Program-made: the position numbers and the translations under genes
Shown here: positions 52,499-63,300 of the stretch, piece after piece
How the letters are laid out: each line of letters starts with the position of its first letter
Numbering within the stretch: the first letter of the stretch is position 1
The notes under the pieces: generated by a model
Seen by the model: the letters and a program-made list of their open reading frames with translations, nothing else
What the model was told of the DNA's origin: nothing
Database searches by the model: none
NCBI RefSeq assembly: GCF_000407445.1
Contig: NZ_ASWB01000001.1
Span: 1,116,001 to 1,180,000, forward strand
Reading direction: 5' to 3'
Length of the DNA: 64,000 bases
From: Enterococcus moraviensis ATCC BAA-383
GTDB lineage: Bacteria; Bacillota; Bacilli; Lactobacillales; Enterococcaceae

Positions 52499-53332
52499 TT
52501 AATGAAATGGATTATAAAAGCGTCCGCCGTTTACTTTGAATAAGGCAAAACTGATTACAGTCAATAGCACAGCGAATCCCATGACTAGAAAATCAGACAC
52601 ATGAAAAGGCTGTTGCGCATACCACGTTCTTTTCTTTTTTTCACCAAAGCGACGTAGTTCCATGGCTGTACTGATTGTTTCAATTCGATCTAAACTTGAA
52701 AGAATTAACGGAAAAACAATTTGAGCAGTTCCTTTTAGCCGCTGTGTTAGTTTGCCTTTTTTAGACATCTCAAACCCACGAGCTTGTTGGGCAAGCGAAA
52801 TATTGACAAAATCTTCTTGGACATCAGGAATATAGCGAATAGCCAGTGCTACAGCATAACTGATTTTATAACTAACACCAATTCGATTCAAACTAGAGGC
52901 AAATTCACTTGGATTCGTCGTTAAGAGAAAAATCAAAACTAAAGGAATCGTACATAAATATTTTAACACTAAATTGAACTCATAAAACAACTGCTCTTGT
53001 GTTAATGTAAACCGACCGATTCCTTCCCAAATCACCGTTCTAGACTGATATAATTCCACTCCATATTCTGGTGCAAACAGATAGACTGCAATAATATTTA
53101 ATAATGAAAAAATAAAAATAAATTTTACAACAAATGAAATTTGGTGCCATCTGATATTTGATAACTTGAATAATACTAATGAAAATACGGTCATCCCGAT
53201 CAAAAATCGAGTGTCATAAGTTGTCATACAAGCCACAGATAATAAAATCAAAAAGATCAGTTTTGCTGTTCCATTTAATTTATGGATCACCGTATTATCA
53301 GGAATAAAGCCTAATGTTTGATGTTCATTCAT
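52499..53332 (-). CDS. ECF transporter transmembrane component (EcfT/CbiQ family)
   Basis: 277 residues with five or six hydrophobic helices. The coupling-helix Ala-Arg-Gly motif SLAQQARGFE near 192 and SSLDRIETISTAMELRRFG near 225 are diagnostic of EcfT. Last gene of the operon DUF62-S component-EcfA-EcfT; its start overlaps the ATPase gene by four bases. A dedicated (group I) T unit is implied because the S gene is in the same operon. Confidence 0.88.
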   Translation of the reverse strand: MNEHQTLGFIPDNTVIHKLNGTAKLIFLILLSVACMTTYDTRFLIGMTVFSLVLFKLSNIRWHQISFVVKFIFIFSLLNIIAVYLFAPEYGVELYQSRTVIWEGIGRFTLTQEQLFYEFNLVLKYLCTIPLVLIFLLTTNPSEFASSLNRIGVSYKISYAVALAIRYIPDVQEDFVNISLAQQARGFEMSKKGKLTQRLKGTAQIVFPLILSSLDRIETISTAMELRRFGEKKKRTWYAQQPFHVSDFLVMGFAVLLTVISFALFKVNGGRFYNPFH

Positions 53333-55038
53333 TTAAAGCGTACCTCCTGATCATACGTCATAAAGTTTTCTGTGAATAAAAACGGATCTTCAATCCCTAA
53401 ATGTTGCGCAAACGTAAACAAACTTGTTTCTTTCAAAGAGGCTTGCTCCACTAACTTAGAATCAGTCAGAACCTTGACTGGCGTTGTATCAGCAATAATG
53501 TTTCCATCATATAAAACCAAAGCCCTATCTGTATATTCCAACATAAGATGCATATCATGTGTGATCATAGCAATCGTCACACCCATTTTATTTAGTTCCT
53601 CCAAAAATGTCATCATTTCAGTGTAATGTTTGAAATCTTGTCCGGCAGTTGGCTCATCTAATAAGATCATTTCAGGTTCTAAAACTAAAATAGCTGCAAT
53701 TGTAACTCGCTTTTTTTGCCCAAAACTAAGTGCTGAAATCGGCCAATGACGAAATGAATACAATCCACATATTTTTAGTACCTTTTCAACGCGTTCCTTG
53801 ATTTCTTCTTCTGGAATCCCTTTTAGTGTCAAACCTAAAGCCACTTCTTCAAAAATCAATTTCTTTGAGATCATTTGATTTGGATTTTGCATAACATAAC
53901 CAATTTTATCCGCACGTTCTTTGATAGAAAATTTGGTGAAGTCTTCTCCTAACCAACTCATCATTCCTGATTGAGGTCGAATAAACCCACACACCGCTTT
54001 ACTTAATGTCGATTTTCCAGCACCGTTTTTTCCGACAATACTAATCATTTCACCACGATTGAATGTGACGGAAACATCGTTTAAAACATATCGATCATTT
54101 CGGTTATATTGATAGGTTACATTTTGAAGCGCTAATAACGGTGGCAAGGCATTTGGTTTTGGAATGTGAACTTGGTTGTTCATCCATTTTTCCATTTGCT
54201 CTTTTAACTTTGGCGCTTGAACTTTTTCGATAGTAGCTAGAAAGTCAACGATTTCCAAATCAACACCAGCATATTTCATAGCAGTTATATACAGTGGCTC
54301 TCGTATACCTTGTTCTGTTAGAATATTCGTTTTTAATAGTTCATCCGCAGGCATATCAGCCACAACTCGCCCATCATTAAACACAATCACCCGATCAACG
54401 GAGCGATATAACACATCTTTCAAGCGATGCTCAATAATCAAAATAGTTGTTTCTGTTTTTTGATGAATGTCTTCAATCAATGCAATCGTTTCTTTTCCAG
54501 CTTTGGGATCTAAATTAGCTAAGGGTTCATCAAATAATAGGATAGGGGCTTCATCGATCAATACGCCAGCCATTGAAACTCGTTGCTTTTGGCCACCTGA
54601 TAAATCTTGTGGTCGATGAGACAAAAAATCTTTCAGCCCAACAACAGTTGTCCAACGTTCTACTTCTTCTTTCATTTTCTTTTGTGAGACTTCATCGTTC
54701 TCTAAGGCAAAGGCAACATCTTCTCCCACTGTTAAGCCAATAAACTGACCATCTGTATCCTGTAATACCGTTCCAACATCAAAAGATAACTCAAATAGAC
54801 TTGTCTTGGTTAATTCTTTTTCACCGATTATTACATTCCCAGTTATTTCCCCTTCAAAACTATACGGAATCAGTCCATTGATACACTGAGCAAAGGTTGA
54901 TTTACCACTGCCGCTTGGACCAACAATCAAGACTTTCTCCCCTTCATAGATCGTTAGATCGATATTATGTAATGTAGGTTCCGCCTGACTATGATATTGG
55001 AATGTAAAATTTTTAAACGTTATCAGTGGTTTTTTCAT
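53329..55038 (-). CDS. ECF transporter fused double ATPase (EcfA-EcfA')
   Basis: 569 residues from the ATG at 55038, eight bases after AAAGGAG. Two ABC domains in one chain: first GPSGSGKST (near 40), [14 protein letters not shown] and ILLFDEPLANLDP; second GKNGAGKST (near 335), ALSFGQKKRVTIAAIL and MILLDEPTAGQD. The second signature is SFGQ rather than SGGQ, common in the A' half. Powers uptake with the UPF0397 S component and EcfT. Confidence 0.9.
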   Translation of the reverse strand: MKKPLITFKNFTFQYHSQAEPTLHNIDLTIYEGEKVLIVGPSGSGKSTFAQCINGLIPYSFEGEITGNVIIGEKELTKTSLFELSFDVGTVLQDTDGQFIGLTVGEDVAFALENDEVSQKKMKEEVERWTTVVGLKDFLSHRPQDLSGGQKQRVSMAGVLIDEAPILLFDEPLANLDPKAGKETIALIEDIHQKTETTILIIEHRLKDVLYRSVDRVIVFNDGRVVADMPADELLKTNILTEQGIREPLYITAMKYAGVDLEIVDFLATIEKVQAPKLKEQMEKWMNNQVHIPKPNALPPLLALQNVTYQYNRNDRYVLNDVSVTFNRGEMISIVGKNGAGKSTLSKAVCGFIRPQSGMMSWLGEDFTKFSIKERADKIGYVMQNPNQMISKKLIFEEVALGLTLKGIPEEEIKERVEKVLKICGLYSFRHWPISALSFGQKKRVTIAAILVLEPEMILLDEPTAGQDFKHYTEMMTFLEELNKMGVTIAMITHDMHLMLEYTDRALVLYDGNIIADTTPVKVLTDSKLVEQASLKETSLFTFAQHLGIEDPFLFTENFMTYDQEVRFK

Positions 55039-55061
55039 TGATGCCACTCCTTTATTCTATG

Positions 55062-55116
55062 TAAAAAGGACGAGAAAAGGCTGGTACGCTTTAAAATCAA
55101 GCTTGCTTTTTCTCGC
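55062..55116 (-). terminator. Internal hairpin between S-component and ATPase genes (partial terminator)
   Basis: GGGCGAGAAAA pairs with TTTTCTCGTCC, inner GCAAGC.../GCGTACC weaker, and TTTTT follows on the minus strand. It would reduce transcription into ecfA-ecfT or process the mRNA, leaving more S component than energising module. Confidence 0.6.
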
Positions 55117-55168
55117 CCTTAATTTTATTTCAGAAATTATATTTATCTAATTTCATTTTACTACATAA

Positions 55169-55720
55169 TCAATCTTTTGTTAAACTGCCTTTTTTAGTTC
55201 GTGTTGCAGCATAAGCGGCCATCAATAAGGTTCCGATGATTCCGACTGCAATAATGTTTAATATAACAGCAATCACGCCTTGTGTGTATACTTTGCTAGC
55301 TGGCTCACTATAAATCAATACATCTAAAGTCGGTGCAATCAAGCCCCAAACTACGGCATTTCCAATCACTTGATAAATATTAAAATGAATAATGTCCTTT
55401 TTGTTAAACTCGCCATGTTGAAGATCGATTTTTCTACCAGCTAAACCATAGACCACTCCAATAATACCAGAACAAACGATCCAACTCCACCACGCACCGC
55501 CATATGTTGTAAAATCTTTTAACGTATGACCGATAAGTCCGATTAGACCACCCGCTACAGGTCCAAAAATAACAGAAATCAATGCTAAAAAAGGATATGC
55601 TGTTTCTAAGTTTGTATTAGGAAATCCTGTTGGAATCACGACAAAACGGCCTAGAATAACAAAGACTGCCGAACCGATACCAATTGCTACGATTGTTTTT
55701 ACTGAAAATTCTTTTTTCAT
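55169..55720 (-). CDS. ECF transporter substrate-binding (S) component, UPF0397 family
   Basis: 183 residues with about five hydrophobic helices. The motifs [21 protein letters not shown], the [14 protein letters not shown] loop and [18 protein letters not shown] are typical of UPF0397 S components. The ligand of this family is not established; S components in this size class bind vitamins or small metabolites. Its neighbour is a SAM-hydrolysing DUF62 enzyme, so a nucleoside- or methionine-related ligand is a reasonable hypothesis, not more. Confidence 0.82.
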   Translation of the reverse strand: MKKEFSVKTIVAIGIGSAVFVILGRFVVIPTGFPNTNLETAYPFLALISVIFGPVAGGLIGLIGHTLKDFTTYGGAWWSWIVCSGIIGVVYGLAGRKIDLQHGEFNKKDIIHFNIYQVIGNAVVWGLIAPTLDVLIYSEPASKVYTQGVIAVILNIIAVGIIGTLLMAAYAATRTKKGSLTKD

Positions 55721-55731
55721 ATTCCCCGCTC

Positions 55732-56589
55732 CTATTCAAAAATGATTTTTGGTGCTTTTCTTAATTGAATCGTCCAATCCGTTCCAGTACCAATATGGTA
55801 CAGTTTAGAAAATGAGTCTTGATTGACTGCTACGCCAATATTTACCAATGAATTTACATACACTAAAGGCTCACCAATATTCACATCTGCAAATGATTTA
55901 GCAAATTTCATAATATTTTGGTACACTTTTTTCCCTTGATGATAGATGGTTACTTGCAGCTGGTCATCATGAACAATATTTTCTTCCTTCATAAACGACA
56001 GTGGAATATTTGTCCACAAGGAACCAAACCGAATATCTAAAACATCGATACTGCCTTCCAAAATATGTTGATCATGCTTCGCTTCAATCAATGGTAAAGC
56101 TTCAACAGAATCAATCGCAACAGTCTTTCCTAATTCCTCAAAAGAAATCTCCCCACTCGCTAAACGCGCGCCATTATAGGCATAAATATCCCTACCATGA
56201 AACGTATGACTTTCTTCTGAATGTGGTAAACGACTCGTTACTTCATTGATTGCGCGAATCTCTTCAATTCCTTGATAATGAGAAATATGTGTTAACGATC
56301 CATTATCTGGCGTAATAATATAGTGCCCTGAATTTGTTTTCGCTACGATACTTCGTCTCGTACTGCCTACACCCGGATCAACAACAGAAACAAACACACT
56401 TCCTTTGGGCCAATATTTTACGGTCTGATACAAACGATAAGACGCTGCCCAAATATCATAAGGAGGAATTTCATGGGTCAAATCACCAACGCTAATCGCA
56501 TCACTTACCATATGAGCAACACCATACATCGCACTTACTGCGCCATCGCCAAGTCCAAAATCTGTTTGCAAAACTAAATAATTCCCCAT
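55732..56589 (-). CDS. SAM hydroxide adenosyltransferase / S-adenosylmethionine hydrolase (DUF62)
   Basis: 285 residues from the ATG at 56589 (GAGAGGAG upstream). [10 protein letters not shown] near residue 7, the VVDPGVGS loop near 68 and [10 protein letters not shown] near 92 identify the SAM-dependent halogenase-like family (chlorinase fold). Members without the halide-loop insertion hydrolyse SAM to adenosine and methionine. First gene of the ECF operon, 11 bases before the S component. The biological role of this enzyme in Firmicutes is not settled. Confidence 0.85.
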   Translation of the reverse strand: MGNYLVLQTDFGLGDGAVSAMYGVAHMVSDAISVGDLTHEIPPYDIWAASYRLYQTVKYWPKGSVFVSVVDPGVGSTRRSIVAKTNSGHYIITPDNGSLTHISHYQGIEEIRAINEVTSRLPHSEESHTFHGRDIYAYNGARLASGEISFEELGKTVAIDSVEALPLIEAKHDQHILEGSIDVLDIRFGSLWTNIPLSFMKEENIVHDDQLQVTIYHQGKKVYQNIMKFAKSFADVNIGEPLVYVNSLVNIGVAVNQDSFSKLYHIGTGTDWTIQLRKAPKIIFE

Positions 56590-56658
56590 CACATTACTCC
56601 TCTCATATTCGCTTATTTTTCATTTTTTATAAATTGATTTTTCTATCAATTCTCAAAC

Positions 56659-56687
56659 ATCGTACCTTTTTCTGTTTATTCTGTCAA
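56659..56687 (-). promoter_or_regulatory. Promoter of the DUF62-ECF operon
   Basis: TTGACA (56682-56687), 17 bp, TACGAT (56659-56664) on the minus strand. No riboswitch-like structure recognised between it and the gene. Confidence 0.75.
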
Positions 56688-56752
56688 TTGAATTATCGAA
56701 CAATCATTGAAATAAAACATTAATTATTCGTCCTTTATAAAATCAGAAAAAT

Positions 56753-56788
56753 AACCCGTTACATGTTGCCATGTAAACGGGTTATTCT
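56753..56788 (-). terminator. Terminator of the cdaA-cdaR-glmM operon
   Basis: AACCCGTTTACATGG / CATGTAACGGGTT, T run on the minus strand. Confidence 0.85.
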
Positions 56789-56797
56789 AAACAGTGT

Positions 56798-58153
56798 TTA
56801 TCCTATACCAATTTCAGCTCTTACAACATCTGCAATTTTATCTACATAATAATCAACTTTTTCTTGTGTTGGTGCTTCCGCCATCACACGTAATAACGGT
56901 TCTGTTCCGGAAGGGCGAACTAAAATACGTCCATCACCATTCATTTCAGTTTCCATTAATTCTACAACTTCTTTAATTGCTGGTACATCCATGGCACCAT
57001 GTTTATCTGTTACTCGAATATTTACTAATTTTTGTGGATAAACCGTTAATTCAGCAGCAAGCTCTGATAATTTTTTCCCAGTTTGTTTCATTACATTCAG
57101 TAACTGGATACCAGAAAGCATTCCATCACCTGTTGTATTGTAATCTAAAAAGATCATGTGTCCAGATTGTTCACCACCGAAGTTATAATCATTTTTGCGC
57201 ATTTCTTCGACAACGTAACGGTCACCGACTTGAGTGATGACATCTTTCATTCCAGCAGCTTCTACCGCTTTGCGGAAACCTAAATTACTCATAACAGTTG
57301 TAACGATTGTATCTTTTTTCAAACGGTTCTTTTCAGCAAGATACTTTGCACAGATAAACATGATCTTATCACCATCGACAATGTTACCTAATTCATCAAC
57401 TGCAATGATTCGATCACCATCACCATCAAAAGCAAGACCTGCATCTGCCCCTTTTTCAACAACCATTTCTGCTAATTTTTCAGGATGAGTGGAACCCACT
57501 CCATCATTAATATTTAATCCATTTGGATTTGTCCCCATTGTGAAAAAGTCGGTTTCCAAATCTGCAAATAAACGATTAACTGAAGTGGCTGTTGCACCAT
57601 TTGCAGCATCGATACAAACGGTTAAACCAGATAAATCGCCTGGAATCGTTTGAACTAAAAATTGAGAATATTTTAACAGCCCTTCTGGAAACTCATCAAG
57701 TGTTCCTAAGCCTTCTGCTGATGGACGAGGAAGAGTGTCTTCTGCTCCATCTAATAATGCCTCAATCTCAAGTTCTTGATCATCAACTAATTTAAAACCA
57801 TCTGAGCCAAAAAATTTGATACCGTTATCTTCTGCTGGATTATGAGAAGCAGAAATCATGACACCCGCAGATGCTTTTTGCAATCTTGTTAAATAAGCAA
57901 CCCCCGGTGTTGAAATAACACCTAACTGAAAGACTTCAATCCCAACAGATAAAAGTCCTGAAATCAAAGCCTGTTCTAGTAACTGACCCGAAATACGTGT
58001 ATCACGACCAACCAAAACTCTTGGACGTCGTGTAGAATCTTCATGTTGACTTAATACGTATCCGCCGAAACGGCCCAATTTAAATGCTAACTCTGGCGTT
58101 AATTCCTTATTTGCAATTCCTCTAACTCCATCTGTTCCAAAATATTTACCCAT
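56798..58153 (-). CDS. glmM: Phosphoglucosamine mutase
   Basis: 451 residues. [11 protein letters not shown] start, phosphoserine loop [17 protein letters not shown] (catalytic Ser103), metal-binding DGDGDR near 243, sugar-binding GEQSGH near 325 and phosphate-binding RPSGTEP near 410. Converts GlcN-6-P (from GlmS) to GlcN-1-P. Third gene of the conserved cdaA-cdaR-glmM operon; GlmM is known to bind and inhibit CdaA in other Firmicutes. Confidence 0.96.
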   Translation of the reverse strand: MGKYFGTDGVRGIANKELTPELAFKLGRFGGYVLSQHEDSTRRPRVLVGRDTRISGQLLEQALISGLLSVGIEVFQLGVISTPGVAYLTRLQKASAGVMISASHNPAEDNGIKFFGSDGFKLVDDQELEIEALLDGAEDTLPRPSAEGLGTLDEFPEGLLKYSQFLVQTIPGDLSGLTVCIDAANGATATSVNRLFADLETDFFTMGTNPNGLNINDGVGSTHPEKLAEMVVEKGADAGLAFDGDGDRIIAVDELGNIVDGDKIMFICAKYLAEKNRLKKDTIVTTVMSNLGFRKAVEAAGMKDVITQVGDRYVVEEMRKNDYNFGGEQSGHMIFLDYNTTGDGMLSGIQLLNVMKQTGKKLSELAAELTVYPQKLVNIRVTDKHGAMDVPAIKEVVELMETEMNGDGRILVRPSGTEPLLRVMAEAPTQEKVDYYVDKIADVVRAEIGIG

Positions 58154-58195
58154 TATAACTCTCCTTCTACCTAACTAAATAGCTGTTTTCTTAGG

Positions 58196-59353
58196 TCAAT
58201 CAGCTTGATTTATAGAAAGCGAACTATTTCCGCTTTCGATTTCATTTTCAGCAGTGCTATCAACACTAGAGGAACTTGACGTGCTTGGTGTACTAGAGGA
58301 ACTTGTCGTTTTTTCACTTGACGGCACAGGTTGCGGCAACGACTGACTTGTGGCTGTGGTCGTTGAACTTTGTCCTCTAGTTTCAGAAAAACTACTGCTA
58401 GTTCCTGCAAAGACTGGATTGATCGTCACGTCTACTTCTTCAGGTGAAACAATATACTCTGCATTTGTGGGAATTTTTACTTTTTGCTTCGTGGATGATT
58501 TTATATTGCTCACATCAACTGGTAAATCTATTGTATCTATTGCATCTAAAACAGATTTTGTTCCTCTTATCTCGACTTTTTGCTCTGAAAGATTAAATGT
58601 ATAATGTTCAACACCGGAAGGCGGTGAACCTGTCGGACTAATTGAGAGCCCAACTTCTTTTGATGGCAATGTTAGATCAACAACAACTTTTACTTGTGGT
58701 GCCGGATTTTCAATACTTAATACTTGTCCTTTAGCATCAAGCGCTTGAACATTGACCGTTTGTTTGATGGTATCAACCGATTGTTTAACATTTGATAGTG
58801 GCGCAACAACACGCGTAATTGCTTTAGCTGTTTCTTCCCCAGTTGTGATTTCTACTGTCTTAGGACTTAAAGAAACGTTGTCTACTTTATAGCCGTCTGC
58901 TTCAATAGTCTCTGGTAACTGGGCTTCTACATCAAATGTTCTCGTTACTTTTTTTTCTATCGTTACTGTGATTGTTTTTGGTTCTACTTCAGCAGTTACT
59001 GCTGTACTTAATCCTTTGACCCTCAATTGGATCTCCGAAGTGCCCAGTGGCGTTTTGGTCAAATCTGCAACAACTTGAAAATTCCTCGTATCTTCATTTG
59101 ATTCTAAATTCAATTGGATTCGATTTGCACTGCTTAAGTGAACATTAACAGTTTCTTCATAACCAGAAACGAAATATTTTGTTTGATCATATTCTACTTG
59201 TACTGGAATATTGTAGAGCATTTCGTCATAGACTTGGTTTGTACTGGATATATTAGAGATGTTTCCGGATGAATTAGCATTGAAAAATAGCAATAAGGCA
59301 AAAAGTAAAGCTAACAGTCCTGAAAACCAATTGCTTTGGGAGGACTTTCTCAT
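58196..59353 (-). CDS. cdaR: YbbR-domain protein CdaR, regulator of CdaA
   Basis: 385 residues. One N-terminal membrane helix (about 10-25), then tandem YbbR repeats (about 35-320) and a Ser/Thr-rich low-complexity tail (about 322-370). It is extracellular and modulates the diadenylate cyclase CdaA through the membrane. Its start overlaps the cdaA stop by four bases. The tail is longer than in B. subtilis and likely spans peptidoglycan. Confidence 0.9.
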   Translation of the reverse strand: MRKSSQSNWFSGLLALLFALLLFFNANSSGNISNISSTNQVYDEMLYNIPVQVEYDQTKYFVSGYEETVNVHLSSANRIQLNLESNEDTRNFQVVADLTKTPLGTSEIQLRVKGLSTAVTAEVEPKTITVTIEKKVTRTFDVEAQLPETIEADGYKVDNVSLSPKTVEITTGEETAKAITRVVAPLSNVKQSVDTIKQTVNVQALDAKGQVLSIENPAPQVKVVVDLTLPSKEVGLSISPTGSPPSGVEHYTFNLSEQKVEIRGTKSVLDAIDTIDLPVDVSNIKSSTKQKVKIPTNAEYIVSPEEVDVTINPVFAGTSSSFSETRGQSSTTTATSQSLPQPVPSSEKTTSSSSTPSTSSSSSVDSTAENEIESGNSSLSINQAD

Positions 59354-60240
59354 TTTCTTTTCGCCCCTTTCGATACACCGTCAATAAAGTGCTGCAAAAG
59401 ATTCTTTTTATCTTTACTTTCTTCTTTAGGAACTAATTCAGCTCTAAGGATTTTTAGGTATTCTTCTTGTGTTAATCTAGGAATCAAGTCATTGTTTAAC
59501 GTTAGACTCACGTCCCCTGTTTCTTCTGACACAATAATCGTTATCGCATCGCTTACTTCACTGATACCGACAGCCGCTCTATGACGAGTCCCAAATTCTT
59601 TGGGAATCAAATTACTTTCAGATAGAGGCAGATAAGCACTTGCTACAGCAATTTTGCCTTGTTTCACAATGACTGCTCCATCATGTAGTGGCGTATTGGG
59701 AATAAAAATATTGATCAGCAATTCTCCTGAAATATCAGCATCTAAATCAATACCTGTTTCAATGTATTCATCTAAACCGGTATTTCTTTCTACTGTGATC
59801 AACGCACCAATTTTTCGTTTGGACATATACTGGATCGCTTTATCAAAGGCGAGTATCATTTTTTCGTCTTCCTGCTGTTCAGATCGACTGGTTCGGAAAA
59901 ATGAACTTCTACCAAGATGCTCTAAGCCTCGCCGGACTTCTGGTTGAAAAATCACCACTGCCGCAATTACACCGTACATGATGACTTGATTCATCAGCCA
60001 AGACAATGTATGCAGCCCAATGATCTCACTCAGTATTCGAATCACAATAAAAACAGCGACCCCTTTTAATAGCTGGACAGCTTTTGTGCCTCTAACGAGC
60101 ATGATCAATTTATAAACAAGATACCATACTACCAAAATATCTATAATATTGATGATATAATCACGCGACAAGAAATCTGATGAGATCAATTGCCGCCAAT
60201 AATTCAAATCAAATAATTGACTAAGTTGAAAAGACATCAT
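59350..60240 (-). CDS. cdaA: Diadenylate cyclase CdaA
   Basis: Translated from ATG at 60240 (or the adjacent ATG at 60237, better spaced from GTGAGG); the open frame to 60282 lacks a ribosome-binding site. 296 residues. Three membrane helices (about 25-95) and a DAC domain with LHDGAVIV (DGA motif) and GTRHRAAVG (RHR motif). Makes c-di-AMP from two ATP. First of cdaA-cdaR-glmM. Confidence 0.94.
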   Translation of the reverse strand: MMSFQLSQLFDLNYWRQLISSDFLSRDYIINIIDILVVWYLVYKLIMLVRGTKAVQLLKGVAVFIVIRILSEIIGLHTLSWLMNQVIMYGVIAAVVIFQPEVRRGLEHLGRSSFFRTSRSEQQEDEKMILAFDKAIQYMSKRKIGALITVERNTGLDEYIETGIDLDADISGELLINIFIPNTPLHDGAVIVKQGKIAVASAYLPLSESNLIPKEFGTRHRAAVGISEVSDAITIIVSEETGDVSLTLNNDLIPRLTQEEYLKILRAELVPKEESKDKKNLLQHFIDGVSKGAKRK

Positions 60241-60272
60241 AAACCTCACTTCTCTCTGAAGATTTCTTAATA

Positions 60273-60281
60273 AGTATACCA
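60273..60281 (-). promoter_or_regulatory. Extended -10 promoter of cdaA
   Basis: TGG-TATACT on the minus strand, 33 bases before the start codon; -35 weak (TGTAAC). Confidence 0.5.
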
Positions 60282-60333
60282 TAATCTTTTACTTGGTTAC
60301 AGGATGAGTGCAAACGATAGAAAAATTTAAATA

Positions 60334-60380
60334 AAAGAATGAAAGAACCAAGCAATTTGCCTAACTTCTTTCATTCTAAA
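60334..60380 (-). terminator. Terminator of the nifJ gene
   Basis: AGAATGAAAGAA pairs with TTCTTTCATTCT; minus strand continues TTTTA. Confidence 0.8.
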
Positions 60381-60392
60381 TCAAATCAGTTC

Positions 60393-63300
60393 TTATTCTT
60401 CTGTTTTTCCACGCTTAGCTGCACGCTCCGCACGTCTTGCGGCTCTTCTTGCTTCTGCTTCTGGATCAACTACTCTTTCTTTTTTCACACGAGGTGCTTT
60501 TTCAGCGACTGTCTCATCTACTGTTTTTTCAAGTTTTGCACGAATTTTTTCTTCTTGGCCTGCCATACGTGCATAATTATAAAAACGATTTTTAGCGTCA
60601 TCCACTGTCTTTTCAAAAAGTTTACCTGCAAACTCAGGCTGTGTAGATTCCAATGAAGAAAAACGAACTTGTTTGCGCATAAAACCTTGCATCTCTTCAA
60701 AATTTGGTTTTTTATAATCTAAGGTCATTGGATTTTTTCCTGATTCTCTTAATTCAGGATTATAACGGTATAATGACCAATAGCCCGAATTAACGGCTTC
60801 TTTGGCCTCTTCTAACGTTTTACTCATACCACCAGCAAGACCATGAGTAATACATGGCGTATAAGCGATAATAATCGATGGCCCAGGGAAACGTTCTGCT
60901 TCTTCAAAGGCTTTGATTGTTTGCATTTGGTTTGCACCTGATGCGATTTGAGCGACATAAACATTGCCATACGTCATTGCCATCATTCCCAAATCTTTTT
61001 TAGAAACGTATTTGCCACTAGCCGAGAACTTCGCAATCGCAGAGGCTGGAGTTGCTTTCGATGTTTGACCACCAGTATTGGAGTAAACTTCATTATCCAA
61101 GACCAACATATTGACATCTGCTCCGCTAGCAAGAACATGATCGATCCCGCCATAACCAATATCGTAGGCCCAACCATCTCCGCCAATCATCCATTGGCTA
61201 TTTTTCACAAATAAATCCTGATCAGCATAAATAGCTTCCAATAACGGCTGTTGATTCTTTTCATCGATCAATGCCGCTTTCAGTTTAGCTGCACGTTGTT
61301 GTGTCCCTTCCCCTGTATGTATATGATTGATCCAATCTTCCATCAATAATTTTAGGGTGGACGAAGCAACAGGCATTGCCTCAGTCATTTTCATAGCTAA
61401 ATGTTCACGACGTGTTTGACTTGCTAATAACATGCCATAACCAAATTCTGCATTATCTTCTAATAACGAATTGGACCAAGCAGGACCTTGCCCTTCATCA
61501 TTGATTGTATAAGGTGAAACAGGCGCTGCCCCACCCCAGATAGAAGAACAACCTGTTGCATTGGCAATCATCATGCGATCTCCGAACATTTGTGTCAATA
61601 GTTTTACATATGGCGTTTCGCCACAGCCAGCACAAGCACCTGAAAATTCTAATAACGGTTTATTAAATTGTGTGCCTAAGACGGTATTTGGTTTCGCTGG
61701 ATTTTCTTTTTGTCTTAATGTCATAGAAAAGGCCCAGTTCATGGCTTGTTCTTTTTGTTCTTCGTAAGGTTTCATCGTTAATGCTTTGCCTTTGGCTGGA
61801 CAAGCATCTACACAAAGACCACAACCTGTACAATCCTCTACAGAAACTTGGATCCGATAGTTTAGTCCATCAGCACCACGCATTTCTCTTACAATATAGC
61901 CCTCTGGTGCTTCTTCCATTTCTTCATCGTCCGCTAAGAATGGTCGAATCGCTGCATGTGGGCAAACAAACGCACATTCATTACACATTGTACAGCGGTC
62001 ACTGTTCCATTCCGGCACTTCTACAGCAATACCTCTCTTTTCCACTACTGTTGTACCAAGTGGCATCCGACCATCTGTCATATCATTTTTCACAAAGGCA
62101 CTAACGGCAAGATCATTACCTTCTTGACGATTGATTGGTTCTACAATTTCATGAACATAATCCGTCACATTCACTTGGCGTACTTTTGGTTTTATTTCAA
62201 CTGTTTGCCAAGATTCTGGTACTTCGACTTTATGCAACAATTCAACCGTACGTTCGATTGCTTGAATGTTTTTATCCACAACAGACATCGACTTTCTAGC
62301 ATAGCTCTTGAAAGCTTCTTCTTTTAATATTGGCAAGACTTCATCGAACGGCATGATGTTTGCTAATTTGAAGAAAGCAGTTTCCATCGCTGTATTGATG
62401 CGTCCGCCTAGCCCCACTTCACTTGCTAGTTTAACTGCATTTATCGTATAAAAGTTAATGTTATTTTCTGCTAAATATTTTTTCAATTTATTTGGTAAAA
62501 ACCGCTCTAATTGTTCATCATTCCAAACTGTATTTAGTAAAAAGGTACCCCCTTTTTTCAGGCCTTTCACTAAATCATACGTATTCAAATACGCTGCCGT
62601 ATGACAGGCAACAAAATCAGCATGCTCAATTAAATAAGTCGAACGAATCGGAGTCTCACCAAAACGTAAATGAGAAACAGTTAGTCCACCAGATTTTTTT
62701 GAATCATAATAAAAGAAGCCTTGAGCATATTTATCTGTATGATCACCAATGATCTTGATTGCTGATTTATTTGCCCCAACTGTACCATCTGAACCAAATC
62801 CCCAAAATTTTGCTTGATAAGTAGTGGAATTTGTTAGATCTAATGCTTCTCCGCAGTCAAGCGATGTATAGGTCACATCATCCACAATACCGATTGTAAA
62901 GCGTGACTTCGCTGCTTTTTTATCTTTTAATAACTCGTTATAAATTGCCACAATTTGATTGGGTAAAACATCTTTTGACCCTAAGCCATAACGTCCACCG
63001 ATGATCATTGGGCGTAGATCAGATTCATACATCGCACTTTGGACATCCAGTAGCAAAGGTTCACCACCTGCTCCAGGTTCTTTTGTGCGATCTATCACAC
63101 CGATAGCTTTAACAGTTTTGGGCATTTTTTCTAAAAAGCTTTCAATCGGAAACGGGCGGTACAAATGAATATTTAAGAAACCAACTTTTCTACCTTGTTT
63201 GGTTAAATAATCAATGGTTTGCTCAATCGCTTGCGCTGCTGATCCCATGGAAACAATTACTTCTTCAGCATCTTCTGCCCCATAATATGTAACCAAATCA

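Noticed and set aside
60240-60282. Upstream start for cdaA at 60282
   Set aside because: No RBS and it overlaps the -10 region at 60273-60281.
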